Shown here piece by piece: positions 28,523 through 52,500 of a stretch of 64,000 nucleotides of DNA. The position numbers and the translations under genes are program-made. Positions within the stretch are counted from its first letter, which is position 1. Each line of letters opens with the position of its first letter. Source of the DNA: Odontesthes bonariensis (Eukaryota > Chordata > Actinopteri > Atheriniformes > Atherinopsidae). Location: NCBI RefSeq assembly GCF_027942865.1, contig NC_134509.1, forward strand, positions 6,234,754 to 6,298,753. Reading direction: 5' to 3'. The notes beneath the pieces are model-generated. The model saw only the letters and a program-made list of their open reading frames with translations, was not told the origin of the DNA and searched no databases.

Positions 28523-29600
28523 CGTCAATTTGTGCGACGTCAGTTTTAGGCCAAAAACGTTTTTGATTTTTAATACGGAGTCGACTTCTGTGTTATTTTT
28601 CACTAAATAAAAATATTAAAATATAAACCGGAGACAAAATCAACGCACTCTCAAATATTTTGACGTTCAGCATCTTAGACATATAAAGATATCTTTATCA
28701 TGTCTATGTTCAGCGCTGCGGTGCGGTGACGTTTTAAATGTGCGACATGTTATGGAGCAGACATAGATCGTCTATGCAGAAAGATACTCTCAAACACCAG
28801 CAAGTGAACCGAAAAGATTTTTATGTGGCTCACCTCACACATAAGCCTACTATTAGTTTCTAAATGTTGACGGTGCGAATTGTCTTTACAGGAAACGGAA
28901 GGCATATTTTACTTAATGTTTTTATTTCACCCATGAAAAACCTTACCACTTGTGATACCTAGTCTTTAGTCTTTTTTTTTTTTTTACTTAGGCTTAGATT
29001 GGTCACAGTTCTGTGGGAAGGGCTCAACGAGGTATGATGTTCCTTATTGCACCTTTATGAATGTTTTGTACCGTACCTGACAACGATATTTGTTTCCCCA
29101 AAAAGTTTCCTGAAAGTAAATGTACCAACACGGGAGACTGCCAGAGGACAACATTAGGGTAGCATTCCCACTTAAACATAGACCACTGCAATGTAAAAAT
29201 CCCAAAACACAATAAACATCACGATGAAGCACACAGGTGTGTTACTACCATAAAGCATCTAGGCCTGTGTCCGACTAAAACCAAAGCCATAAAACAGCCA
29301 ATAATGTAAACCTGGCTTTTCTCAGAATTTGAGACTTTGTTCATCCTGCACTGGTCTCAAATCGAACATGAATTAAACAAAACTGAGTTCACAGGCTTTG
29401 AAGGCTGACTAACTCCTCACTTTTCTACTGAAATGGTCACACACTACACTGTGTGCTGCTAACACTTTGAGCTCTCGCTGTTCTCATGTGCTCTTGACGC
29501 AATCAAATGGCAACCAAAATCATATCAAATGAGTTCCTGATGTGATTATTAAGTTACAAGCACATCATTCATCGGTTTACTTTTAACGTACTGACACTCA
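28523..29600. other. Intergenic, atad5 upstream region
   Basis: I see only short chance frames and no coding segment similar to the missing N-terminal half of ATAD5. Confidence 0.45.
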
Positions 29601-29602
29601 GT

Positions 29603-30755
29603 TCTCAAGAAGTTGGGACATTGTGTAGAATGTGAATAAAAACAGAATGCAGTGATTTGCAAATCTCATAAACCAACATTTTATTCACCATAGAAAAAGA
29701 AAAACATTGAATATTGGAAGTGAGACATTTGACTATTTCGTGAAATTATTAGCTCATCTTTAATTTGATGGCAGTAACAAATCAGTACAAACTGACAATG
29801 CATTATGCTGTATTTTCTGCATTAAAAACACTGTATCAACACGTGTTCACCGATGGAGGCCGGACAGTACTGTGTGTGTGTGTGTGAGAGACTTACTTAA
29901 AGAGACACTGTACCAATACCCGTGTCAACAGTTAAACACTGCAGCTTCCACCACTTTTTAATGCATAGGGCAGCCATGTTGGATCTTGAGGTAAGGGCTG
30001 GTGAGGTTTACCTGATTTCAAATGTTAACACGCCAGAACATAAAAAAAATGTGGACATAAGCATCTGCTGGCCAGCTGATGAAAGCTGTGCTCCATTTGT
30101 TGCAGAACTCTGATCGAGGCATGTCACATCCAAGTTGTTCCTGTATGATATCCAAGGATATCACCGTATTACACTGTAAATGCGTCTTGTGCTTCCAAAC
30201 ACAAGGGGGGGGGGGGAATAGATGCTGTTTGCTTCTAACCAAAGACAAAAAAGGAACACCCAGACTCATCAGTAAACGAGTTCAAGGCCAGGCTCTGGGA
30301 TGGGGTTGTATTGTCCTTGGCAAAACTGATTTACACTTTTGTGATGGCAGCATTATTGCAAAGAAGTTCGTGGAGATTTTAGAAAAACCTTTTCCAAGAA
30401 CATTCATGTATTTCTTAACAAGACAATAAAAAGTCACATCCTATACATGTTAGAAAGGCCTGGCTGTGGAAGAACACGGTGTCGGTACTGGACTTGCCTC
30501 CCTAACGGAGAACGTGTTAGGCAGGGACGTTGCTAGACCCAAAGGTCTACTGGGGCACAGGCCCTTCATTACTCAAACAAATCACTTTTATTGAAATAAA
30601 TACTCCCGTGTGTGTTTTAACACGCCATGTGCAGATAGTCTGCACAGTGTGCAGCTGTTCTGCACCAAGGACATTCATGCTGGCGCACATGATGAACAAG
30701 GCTGTACCTAAAGGTAAAAGCTCTACCGCCCCAACTTCTTTTGAAATGGCCTTCC
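29603..30755. mobile_element. DNA transposon relic with CAAGAAGTTGGGAC ends
   Basis: The left end (TCAAGAAGTTGGGACATTGT, then GCAGTGATTTGCAAATCTCA and CATTTTATTCACCATAG) and the right end (CCCCAACTTCTTTTGAAAT) are inverted to each other. They match a repeat common in fish genomes, which I believe is a Tc1/mariner-related (ISRm11-like) element. The interior is decayed. Confidence 0.6.
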
Positions 30756-30759
30756 AAAG

Positions 30760-32025
30760 CAGATGTGTAATAATAAAGTAAATAATCAAATTTAACAGCC
30801 TTAAATCAAAGCACAAGTAACATTTACTGCACAGCTGTTACTACTTTTTTTTTTTTTTAAAAAAAGGTCCTCTGGAGTGTGGAGAATTTGACAAGATTTG
30901 TGCTTGGCATGTGTCCAGTGATGACCTACCTTTGCATCGATGAACCAAAGTTCCAGTTAGCGTCTCATGTTCAGTAATGCCTGACGATTACATTAATTTT
31001 AAACAGAAATCGTCATGATCTTTAACACAGAAGCCTAATAAGAGGATTAATGAGCCGTCTCGATGTACCCGCATTGCGTTCCCATTTGCAGAATTCTGAA
31101 TCGATGCCAACCCAACCCACAATTTACCACACGTATCAGGATCCCAACAAGATGACGAGGTAAACTGAGGAGTGGCGCTACCTTATTCCAGGTTTTGTCA
31201 GAGGGAAGTTGCGTCTCGCACCTTTGTGCGTTCAACTTGATTCTGTGGTTGCTTTGTTATTTAAAGCAAATTCTCCTTGTTACGCAGTTGACTAAAGAAG
31301 AAATGTGTGAATAATGTAAAAATACCAGGTCCAGTTTTTTGTTTTTTTTAAGCTGTAGCGACTAAAGAGCCGACATTTATGGTTAATAACTTTCTGGGAA
31401 ATGACATGCAACGTGGAATTCGGGGCTGAAAAATGTTATTGGAGTTTCAGATGAGGACATCTGACTTCTGAAAAAAAAAAAATAAAAATCCAAATCTCTA
31501 GTTGTTACAGATGGCAGAATAAGAGCTGCAACTGACCATATCTTGCCCGGAGAAACAGCTATTCTAGACATCGGTATGCAAACAATATGATGAACAGTCC
31601 AAGTCCAGAATTCTGACAACATTGCAAGCATGAAGAAGGGCAAATGGACTTTATTTAATTAAATATAAAATACTCCTCAGCCAGAGTTTGTCGTTCACAA
31701 TTATTATTATTATTTTTTTTTTTAAATTTTGAGATATGGTGAATATGTTTCCCTTCTCTTTCAATGAGGGAAAAATATGTCGGTAAGTTGGCTGTCTTCA
31801 GAAGAAGTCCAATGAAGTAATAAAAGTTTATCGCCAATTTATAATAAAATACAACTACTGCTAAAAGAAAAACATTGATTATGGAATGAACACAAAAATA
31901 TCTAAAGATACTGATGAAAATATTCCCATTTGGCATAAACTGCATTTTCTGCTTTCAATAAGGAAAGCAGGGAAAAAAGCTGTGTGCATCACGCCCCCTT
32001 CTGGTGTTGAGGCAGAACAGATACC
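30760..32025. other. Intergenic, decayed repeat-like sequence
   Basis: AT-rich sequence with homopolymer tracts near 30845, 31330, 31475 and 31710. I see no gene. Parts around 30870-31230 could be an old element, but I cannot assign it. Confidence 0.35.
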
Positions 32026-32027
32026 AC

Positions 32028-32145
32028 CCATCCATCCATTTTCTATACCCGCTTCACCCAACTGTAGGGTTGCGCGGGTGGAGCCTATCCCAGCCGCCAT
32101 TGGGCGAGAGGCAGGGTACACCCTGGGTGGGTCGCCAGTGCAGAA
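32028..32145 (+). repeat. Teleost CCATCCATCCATTTTCTA repeat
   Basis: CCATCCATCCATTTTCTATA is followed by CCCGCTTCACCC, then GGAGCCTATCCCAGC and CATTGGGCGAGAGGCAGGGT, ending with CACCCTGG-GTGGGTCGCCAGT. This is a very common interspersed repeat of percomorph fish, probably a retroelement 3' tail. Confidence 0.75.
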
Positions 32146-32191
32146 CAGATACCGAAAAGATTTGGAAAATTTGAAAACGAAACCTTATTAT

Positions 32192-33318
32192 AAGTACATC
32201 CCCTGGCAAAAAATGATGGAATGGCCACACAGGATTGTCATTCAGTACTTTTATTTTGTAAAAGAAAAAAGGAAACGGATGCGACACAATACAATTTTAT
32301 TCAATAGCTGAACATTAGCTTTGTCAAATATTCCTAAAAAAATTTAATAAAATTTGTGTCGTTTTTTTTGCTTTTTCCAGATCAAGTAGAGGGGAAATAA
32401 AAGTATAGAATCACTAAGTTACCGGTGGAAAAAATAAAAAAAAATGGTGGAATCACCCGTTTTTAGCGTCGCTAAAACATACTAATATGTTTCAGTCTGC
32501 AGTTAACAGAGTGCCTGCAGGGACACAGCTCAGGGAGCTGGTGCAGCTGGCTGATTGGCAGGAAGAAAAAATAAAAAAGGGAAACATACGGGTCAACCAA
32601 GGAAGACCTCCAAGCATCAGGGCAGAAAAAACTCAAAGCATAAGGCCTGAAAATAGAAAAATGCACAACATAGGAAACGTTAAAACTAAAGAGCAGAATC
32701 AGCAGTCAATGTTTGTGACCAAACTGTTAAAAAAAAAAAAAAAAAAACTGATGAAAATGGAGTTTGTGTTCAGCCAAAGCCAAACATAAACCATCACGGA
32801 CTCCTAAACAGAAGCACGGGGCTGATGTCGGGTAAAGGACCAGAGACGACAGCCATCACCTCTAAAGTAAACGTACTATGACATTTTCCACACTTTGTAT
32901 GTTTGGTGATGCTGAGGTCGGCAAATAGTCATCTCAATCCCACTGAAAATTGAGAAAAAAAAAAAAAAAAAAAAAAAAAAACAGGACCGTGACAAGCTCG
33001 CATCCTGCAAAACTGTGAGAGATGAGAAAGTTGGGACCTGGTTTGATGAAGAACATTCATCTCAAAGAAGCTGTAATAAAAGCCAGAGGAGATGCAACAA
33101 AGTTCTAAGTGTACTTTTTTTTTGGTTTGGGTGCATGATTCCGTATTTTTCCCACCTCTACTTCATCTGGAAAAAACAAACAAAAAAACCAAAGTAAGAA
33201 TGTTCAGCTGTTGAATAAAAATCTTTGGTGTCATATCCGTTTTTATTTTTTATTTTTACAAAATAAAGAAGGATCCACCAAGTGTGGTTATTCATAATTT
33301 GTGGCAGGGGTGGTGTTT
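32192..33318 (+). mobile_element. Tc1-like element with long inverted repeats
   Basis: The inverted arms are about 200 bp. Outer blocks are CCCCTGGCAAAAAATGATG (left, about 32200) against the complement of CATAATTTGTGGCAGGGG (right, about 33300). Inner blocks are TTTTTCCAGATCAAGTAGAG (left, about 32370) against its counterpart near 33160. Transposase remnants resemble the copy at 2040-3062. A long poly(A) run interrupts it at 32950-32981. Confidence 0.75.
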
Positions 33319-34084
33319 AAAAAAAAACAAAAAAAACAAAAGAGAAAAAAAGTCAAATAAAACCCATAAGGGGGCACCGCTGTACGCACCTTTTCTACAT
33401 CAGTTTTGCCTGCTTTCATACTGTGGGCAGAATACTGCACTTAAGAAAAAAAGTAATCCGAGATGGACCATCCAATGAACAACCTATTGCTTTGAGGAAA
33501 GAACTGCCGCCCCTTTGTTCCTAGTTTGGGGAACAGCTAAACGTGTGATGCGACTGCAGGTGCACACATTTCTGGAAGAACAAAAAAAAAAAAAAAAAAA
33601 AAAACTTGAAAAGCCAGAAAACTGAGTTTTCTATCACTGATGCTATAAACTCTACATAACACAGGGAGTAAATGTGCTGCTGGTTTTTTGGAAAAATGTA
33701 TATATTTAGAAAAGTTCATTTCCCTGACTTCCTTTGAGCTCGTGTCAATGCAGGCCAAAAGGCTTCGGAGTGATGAAATCCAACATTTATTTATTCTTTT
33801 TTTTAGCCTGAACCTAACTCTCAATTAACCCTCTCGTACAGGATCCAAGCTTACGCTCTAACACTACTGCCGTGGCGACTTATCCGCTGACCGCTCTGGG
33901 ATCCTAACGCGAGCTTTACAGGCCTCAGACTCCAGACGTCACTCTCACCGAAGAGTTTTCCTGCGGTGTTGGCTCAACAGCGCGGCCCTTTAAATTAAAA
34001 GTCTCTCGGCGGTGAGCTCCAACTCACCGACGTCTCTCCACTGACAACAGTGGAAAAGCTGCTGCGATATTTGGCGTGGCACAG
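33319..34084. other. Intergenic or distal suz12 3' flank
   Basis: No gene is recognised. A 23-nt poly(A) run lies near 33582-33604. A reverse-strand AATAAA at 34090-34085 could end the suz12 transcript, leaving this stretch outside it. Confidence 0.4.
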
Positions 34085-34636
34085 TTTATTTTAAAATGTC
34101 ACTTTCAAGGTAAACTTTCTAAATACAAACACCAAGTGCTAAAATAATCAGCTAAAAAAGATACGTTTTAAACATGGCTATTTTGCATGGGTACAAATAA
34201 TCCACGGTGACAAGGTTACCAGTACAGTTTTTAACTGTAGTCTTCGTACAGTTGTCTATCACAACAGCAGACCAAGGGCGGTCGTGCCTCGGTTTGTTCA
34301 TTCTCTCGCGCAAAGACAGACACTTCAGCGGCTCCTACGTAACGCACGGTAAGTAGGATCGACTGGCTTCATACGGTCCCCAAACTCCGGGCTTGAGTTG
34401 ATGTGGGTTGTTCACTTTTGTATGGTTCATATTTGGTTCAGTTCTCAAGTTTCAAAAACCTGTTTACCTTGTATACTGGTCTGTCATGTCAGGTCATTTC
34501 TGACCAGTTTCCCCACCCATCTAAGCACCAAAGGGTTGGTAATGGTAACTGAACTGAAAAAAAACAAACCAAAAAAACAAAAAAAGGATAAAAGAAAAAC
34601 CCACGACAATCACCGTCTCCTCCATTCAGCCATACG

Positions 34637-45008
<10,372 letters not shown>

Positions 45009-45559
45009 AATATAACCTGAGTTCTGGGAGTAAGATAAACATATGTCGGAATATGAAAGGAAATAGAACAAGTAGTGGCAGTACAACAAGTTAGCTTAGC
45101 CATTAAGTAGATACTCGCATTAGCAGTTATGCTAACTAGCTCAGCTAAAAGCAGTGCTAACGTGATGATCTCCGAGATTTCGGCGTGGAATACAAAACTC
45201 TACAGTAAAACATTCTCTAAAAGAGACACATGGGAAACACCGAGGGGCAACGGAAGGAAACCAACCCTTGCTGATGGCATTAATTTGTTAGCCTCGCAGC
45301 CTCTAGCACAAGCCTGGCAGACTCAACAGCAGAAATCCATGAAGAGGAGGCGACGAGACGGATGCTAGTTAGCTAGCAGTGCTAGCATAGTTCACTTAAA
45401 ATACAAACGTCCTCACACACGAAGTTCTCCCGCATTCACCTGTTGCAGTTACTATTTAATATTGGGTGGTCTATTGAAAATTTGATCAAATTATTGATCA
45501 TGTATCTTTGATTTGATTTCGAAAACGTCCCCCTTATTTGTACTGAACAACAGAGCACC

Positions 45560-45675
45560 AGTCAGTTGTCAGCCAATAGCAAACGAACCAAGATAATTCA
45601 GCGGTGTGATTGGCTTCTAATCTCCGGACGTGACGTACAACCCGCTCTTGCTTCCCACGATTTTGCGGGAAATCC
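45560..45675 (-). promoter_or_regulatory. Probable suz12 promoter with NF-Y and E2F-type boxes
   Basis: CCAAT at about 45572 and ATTGG at about 45609 form a pair of NF-Y-type boxes. TGACGTAC near 45631 is CRE-like. GCGGGAAA at 45665-45672 (complement TTTCCCGC) is an exact E2F consensus. The block lies about 600 bp before the suz12 ATG, consistent with a 5' noncoding exon near 45010-45450. Activity is inferred. Confidence 0.5.
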
Positions 45676-46517
45676 AGTTGATCAGCTTTCTTAAGAACAT
45701 GAACTTGCTACAAGAACTTTGTCATTCACACATAGGAATGTTTCTTTTTTAACTAGAGCCTGTCATTAATTTACTATAAATCCTCTAAATTTTGTAAAAA
45801 CATTGTAAGCGTAAAACTGTTGTGATAAAGCAATCGGAACGATTTTGTCTGATTTATGCTAATTGGGGCGGAGTGCCTTTTGTTTTATTTAAAAAAAAAA
45901 GCTAATTAAACGGGGTATTTTGAAATTAATACGAGCGTGCTCTGAGCCACGTTGTTAAGTAGAATCTTTGAGTTATCTGGTTCTTGTCTGTGGTTTAACT
46001 TTTTATTAACTCCATTCAGTTCCATGGATGACTTTTTTGAATAGTACGCGTCATGTAAACTCAAACCTAGTACACATATGAAAAATAATAATAAAAAAAA
46101 TAATCTCTAAAACACATTTTTACATATTTATGAATAGCAACGGGATACATTTTGTTCTGTCGCATTTGAAATTCGTTTCACGCGAGGCGTCATTTCCATC
46201 AACGTTTTTTAATTTGGTAGTATAAATATATTTTGCGCTATTTTATAAATTGATATACATTAAATTAAAATTTCTAACGTACGTTTTTTTAAAACAGCGA
46301 ACGTAAACAGTCCCAGTGCTCTACTTGCTCGTGTTTCCTGACGGACTTATTAACAGACGTAACCGGAAACATCCGCGAATCACAACTTCTACACATGTGT
46401 ATGGTAGAGATCCCGTTCAGTCGCCGTGACCCCTAAGATAATTCGGTGTGGAGGAATTGGCATTACTAAGTTTAATAGCACCAACTAGCAGTCGTACCTC
46501 AGGCACTCGTCAACAAG
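45676..46517. other. Divergent suz12/utp6 spacer and utp6 5' flank
   Basis: AT-rich sequence from 45720 to 46280, then a more CG-rich stretch up to the utp6 ATG. No gene, repeat terminus or RNA is recognised. No TATA box is convincing. Confidence 0.4.
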
Positions 46518-49500
46518 ATGGCGGAGATCGTTCAACAGCGGATTGAGGACAGGATCCCAGAGCTGGAGCAGCTGGAGAGAGTGGGACTGTTCACCAAGAA
46601 AGAAGTCAGGTAAGAAAACGTCCGAAAGTTTTTCCACAATCTGTCCTGCAGAAGAACAGGAAAGCAGCGGATAGGTGACCCCAGTTTCACAAGACGCACA
46701 GAGAGGAAATGTTCTTTCCTTATTTATCTTTTTTCGCAGAGAAAAGCAACTAAAATTTCTCGCCCCCAAAAAACTGTACTTTGAAGTCTTTTGAGGTGTC
46801 GAAGCAAACACTGTTAATCCTTTTACAACACCCTCGTGGTGGGATTTTTCAAGCCAAATGTATAGATTTTTTTTTTTTAATGTAGAACTTTTTCCGTGTG
46901 ATATCTTTATTGAAAAGTAGCCATGCTTTCTCTCTCTTCCTGCGCATTGTGTTTAGTGAACTAAGTTCGTCATAAAATAATTTAACACTGTTTTTCATGG
47001 TTGTAGATCCTTAATCAAGAGGGCAACGGCTCTGGAGTACAAGCTCCACAGGTTGATGGTGAACAAGGATGACTTCATTGCATACATTCAGGTAGGAGGT
47101 CATTTTCATGCAATGTGTTCAGCCTGGATTCAAAACAAAATAAGTAGAAAACATTGTGTGATGCTAAAAGCACTCCTTTCAGTGTAACGTATTTTTAATT
47201 GCAGTATGAAATCAACGTTTTAGAGCTGATCAAGAAGAGAAGAGCAGTAAGTAACCCATTATAGATTATTGTAACTATTGTAAACTGCTCTAAAGAGACA
47301 TGTTGACTCAACCATCTGGCTTCTAAGAATCTGACTGGATGTTTTGGTGTACGGCACTAACCAACAAGCATGTAAAAGTGACACAGCACAGGTGAATGCT
47401 GTGTAGTTTTTCTTCTTCCCGCATTTGTCTACATTTAAAGTGATTTATTTGTGCTTGACATTTTCAGCACATACACTACCAGTTCAAACGAGAAGAGATT
47501 GAGTTCCCCATCATCCACAGAATAAATAGTATCTTCAGAAGAGCTACAAAGAAGTGGAAGGTACTGAATACACAGTCTTTACTAAGTTACATGGGTAGTT
47601 TACCTGGGTGTAATGCACATGTTAAATTCACCAACAACGGCAACTGTTCAGCTAATTTCCTTCTTCTATATGTTCGTTCTAGGAGTCTATTTTAGGGGTT
47701 TACTAAACCATATTAATTTCATACTGGCACTTCATGCAGCCCCTTAGTTGTCTGAAACGAGTCATTTTAGCTCGAGGGTATACAGTAGTCTAATAGCAAA
47801 TAAAAGGAGATGATAAAGGAAGCACTGAAGGTCCTTTCTTTTGAATTTGGGGAACTTGATAGTTTCAGTTAGTCATGAACCTTCCTAAGCAAAAAAAAAA
47901 AAAAGACTTTCTGATCCCGTTTTTTTTTTTTTTTTAAGTTTTATCCTGAACCTAGAATTTATTTAATATTATGGCTTCACAAAGGAGATCAGATGGTACG
48001 TTTGGAGTGTCAAAATACCGAGAGCGAGTATCAATTCATACCGCCAAAATGTCCTTTTTCATTTACAGGATGATGTGCAGCTATGGCTCTCGCATGTTGC
48101 TTTCTGTAAGAAATGGGTGAGTAAAAATCTCATCTTTTGCCTTCAGCTCGGATAAATCAGACTGTGCTTTTTCTAGAAAGGATCTCTGTTTGGGTTCTCT
48201 TTTCAGGCCACCAAAGGCCAGATCAGCAAGGTGTTCTCGGCTATGCTTGCTATCCACCCTGACAAGCCAGGTACGGAAAGATGTTACATGGAAATAGAAT
48301 CCCACCCATGTCCTCTGCTGAGCTTTACTAAGAAAAAAGAAAATTAACTCAAACCTCCTCCTTCAGCCCTGTGGATCATGGCTGCCAAGAGTGAGCTGGA
48401 GGATCGAGATTCTTCTGAAAGTGCCAGACACCTGTTCCTGCGAGCACTGCGTTTTCACCCAGACAACAAGAAAGTCTACCAGGAGGTAAAATAGACAGAA
48501 AATACTCTTGTGCTTTAATTCAGTTAAAGAAGTAGGTGTTGGTGAAAGTGTGATGAATGTCAGCAGGTGTGAATTTAACTGTGTGCATTTTCCTCCTCTA
48601 AATTCTTCCATCGCCGCTGTATTAGTACTTTCGTATGGAGCTGCTGCACTGCGAGAAACTGAGGAAGCAGAAGGATGAGCTGGAGAAGGCCGAGATGGAC
48701 CTGGTGAGTGTGAAACTGAGAGCCAACTGTTGTCAGCACACACACGAGCAGAGACCGCCACTTTGTATTGAGTGCCTCCTTTTCACACCTTCCAGGGCGA
48801 ATACGAGTTTTCTCCAGAGATACTAAGTGGCAAACTGGCTGAGGTTGTGTACAGAGATGCGACGGGAAAAATCAAAGGTAAACAGTCGATATAATAACTA
48901 GAAATTGTACTTATGTGTTATATTTTTAACTTTTTCAGAAGTCTTTTGTAAAAGTTAGAAATACATTAAGTATGAACCCAAGTAACAAAGTTCTATTTGA
49001 CAGCTTTTCTTGATATGATCCTTATGTATTTAAACACCAGTTTTGCTTGATATTGCTAACCAAAAGCTTGTGTACTGAACCAGACCCGGCCATGTTTGTG
49101 GTAGTGATTGTGTAATCGCTCTTCCTGCGTCCATAAACCTTTATGTTCCACAGAAGCAGAGTTTGTCATCTCACTTCTAAACATAGCAGCTATCTTTGAC
49201 TTTGCCAAAGAACTCCACGACTCCATCCTGCAAGAGTAAGGCGCACATTTATTTTACGTAAAAGTTTAGTTTTAACCGTCTCACACGTTGAACTGTTAAA
49301 GTCAAACGGCACATTATTTCTCTTTGCTTCCAGCTTACAGACAAACTGCACAGAGGACAGCGTGACGTGGGATTTCATGGCTAAGAGGGAGCTGGAGGCT
49401 CCGGGAGCAGGGGAGGAACTCCACACCGCCAAAGGCCGGGCCTCGGATATCAACCGCAGAGAGGAACGCTGCTGCCAGGTCTACGAGGAGGGCGTCAAGA

Positions 49501-52500
49501 GCCACAACACCGGTGAGAGCTCAGAAACTATATGCACATTGTCCATTTGGCATTTTTAAAAGCATTTTTTTGAGACTTAACTTTGCTGTTTGGATTTTCT
49601 AACATTATTACATTGATCACAATGGAATGTTATAAAATAATTACACTCCTAAAAGTTCTAACATTGTGGATGGCCTTTTCAATTGATACCATCATTGCCA
49701 GTTAGATTTGTCAGTATAAGAAAATCTGGCTGTGCTTTGCCTTTTAGAGCCAATGTGGACTTGCTATGTGGCCTTCTGCTTGGAAAGACTAAAGAGGAAG
49801 ACCAACGTCCAAGAACTGAAAGAAAAAGTGTGTAAACGACACTGATGAACAATTTCCTCCTCGTGTACAGTGTCAAATTTGGGCTTAAGTGTTTTTTTTA
49901 GTTGACGAGGGAACTGTTACATGTTTGTGTTACAGAGGCAGGAGAGGTTGCTTGGAGTACTAAAACGCGCCCATGACTCCTCACTGCTGAAGGAAGAGTA
50001 TTACAAGAACTGGGTAAGGTTTTTATAGAATATGTGGGAGCTGAATGGCATTTGGATACTGTCGCATACACAGACAACTGTACGCACACTAAATTTACAG
50101 TTCAAATCTAACATTCCCTGGAAGGATCCTGGGTAGAAACCTTTAGTAGGTGGCATCTACAGAAGCAGACATTGAGCACAAATCTATTGACAAATGTATG
50201 CAGTCACTACTAGCTTCCGGGTATTCTCATAGACCCCGCCACACATTCTTTAAAGGAGATGCACAGTATTATGACCTTTTTTTTTTTTTTTTACAAGTTG
50301 TCACAGTTTCCTGAGGTCTCAAAGTAACACCTAGACAGTACAACAATTTCCCTTTAAACCATGAATTTATAGCTCTTTTCTTTGCCGCTGGTATTAGGAT
50401 GTGGGGTGAGCAACTCCACTCTTCTCCTCCACATTGTTGTGGAAGTGAACAGTCTGTCCTAAAGATTTGACCTACCCTGTGAAACGTGAATTTGGACTCA
50501 ATATTCCAGTCAGTAACCCTTGAAGTACAGTTTTACTGTATGAAAGTGCACACAGTTCATAGAGAGCTCACGCTAGCCTATACAGTTACACACTATACTG
50601 ATAGAGAAATACTTGATTGGCACTTTTATTCTCAGATATCTAAATTTCACTCAGTTGTAGTTTGAGGATGAGCAGTTGGTATGGATTCCTCTTTTAGGCT
50701 CAAAGTTGTTTCATCTGTTGATCTGACCCAGATTGTTAAAAAACTGTGCCACTGGTAGGAAAGATGAAGTCACATAAAGACCGGCTGGCAGGCTGATAGA
50801 CAATCAAAGATGAATCCCTCTGCCTCATTATGAGCTCCGGGGACCCTTGGCTTCACTGTCACTCCATTTCTTTGCTTTTTGTTCATATTTTTAGAAGCTA
50901 ATTTTAAGAACTGTTGCTTTTATGGACTACTTTTAATGGTTGATTCAGTAATGTCTGTACACGTGATAACTAATTGTACATCAGAATTTTCAACTTAGAA
51001 CTTGGAACAAAAACAAGGAACACTAATTCAAAGTCAGATTTCCTTGTTGAGATGTAAAACCTTTGACAAAGTACCGCTAAAGCATTATTAACGTAATAAT
51101 TTCTGTTAAGTTGTTAAATGAACTAAATAACTGCGGATGATAACTTGCCGATAACAGCACAGCGAAAAGCAAGAGCAAAGGAGCATCAGCTTTCCACTTT
51201 ACAGTGAATGCATCATGATGTGGAATTGAAGCTAGATGGGAAGGCTGTGTAATTCTTCTGAGTGTGGCATAGAAGTCCAATGCAAAGCTGAATGGCTCAC
51301 TGAATGAGATGCTTTCATTTCTAAGCAGCCTACTGAGTTTTTGGGGTGGCAGTGTTATAATGTACACTCTGAATCATGGAATTTTTTTTATTTTTTTATA
51401 TATAGTACGTTCTCTGTAATGAGAACTATGTCATGCAGACCCCTCCTGGTTTGCATAAAGCGTCACAGAAAGCTTGTTTCACTTTGGCTGTGTAAAAATG
51501 GCGTTCGTCAAAAGCTTTGTCACTTTTTCAGTGCACAACCAGTCTGTCTTCATAGAGCTTCGCTGTTAAGGCTCATTTATACTAGCCTGGCTCTCACGCA
51601 GACCCTTCGTGCTTCGTGCATCTTCGTTACACTTCGTGAGCTCGCACGAGGGTCTGGGCGCGCCTTGTTGAGCCCGAAGTCTTCGGTTACCCCATAAACG
51701 GGCCCGCCTCTATGCCTAGATCCAATCACAATCGTGGGGCGGGATGTTAACAGGTATGACGTAGCATCCGGCGCGACAACGAACACATTCAAACACAGTA
51801 CGACAACAACAATGGCGGCACGGATGCAAGAGCATGGACTCAGCTTCGATTCGGCGGTTTCGACGGTGTTATCTAAACTACCACATATCAATTCTTTAAA
51901 AGAGGAGCAGAAAACGGCTTTGAAGGAATTTGTTGGTGGCAAGGACATTCTCGCTCTCCTTCCGACCGGGCTTTGCTCGCTGCTGTTGTGTTTTGTTTAT
52001 TTTCCACCACAGACCGAGAGACTGGTCGCGCTCCAACGCGTCACGTCCGCTTTCGATATGATTGGTCGAAGTAGTACGTGACACACACATTGAATTCTCC
52101 AATCAGGTTCGAGAGGTTTTTGAATACAACCCCCGCCTACTCACAGCAGAGAACAGCTAGGCAACCGACAAAATTCCAGATGGATGAGAAACATCCATCT
52201 GCGTGAGAACCAGGTTACATTTATACTCCCGTTGCGTAAGTAAATGGGTACGTCGGTTACAAACGTCGTCAACCATCACTACTCCCATGCAGGCTTTACA
52301 TTGGCATGGTAGTTAGGCAATACATCCACCAGAGGGCAGTGAAGAGTTCACTTCTGTGTTCTGATGTCAGTTTCAGACAAAAAGCAAACCTGGTGACGGC
52401 GAAGTAGATCATGATAATGCACCTTAGCAGAAAGAGACATAAAAAGAGGCAGCACAGAGCCGGCGGTGGACTGTGTGGCCATTCAATGCATCGCGGCATG

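Noticed and set aside
51734-52081. An independent helicase gene in the utp6 intron
   Set aside because: The frame lacks the Walker A lysine and every later helicase motif, and it lies wholly inside a bounded mobile element.
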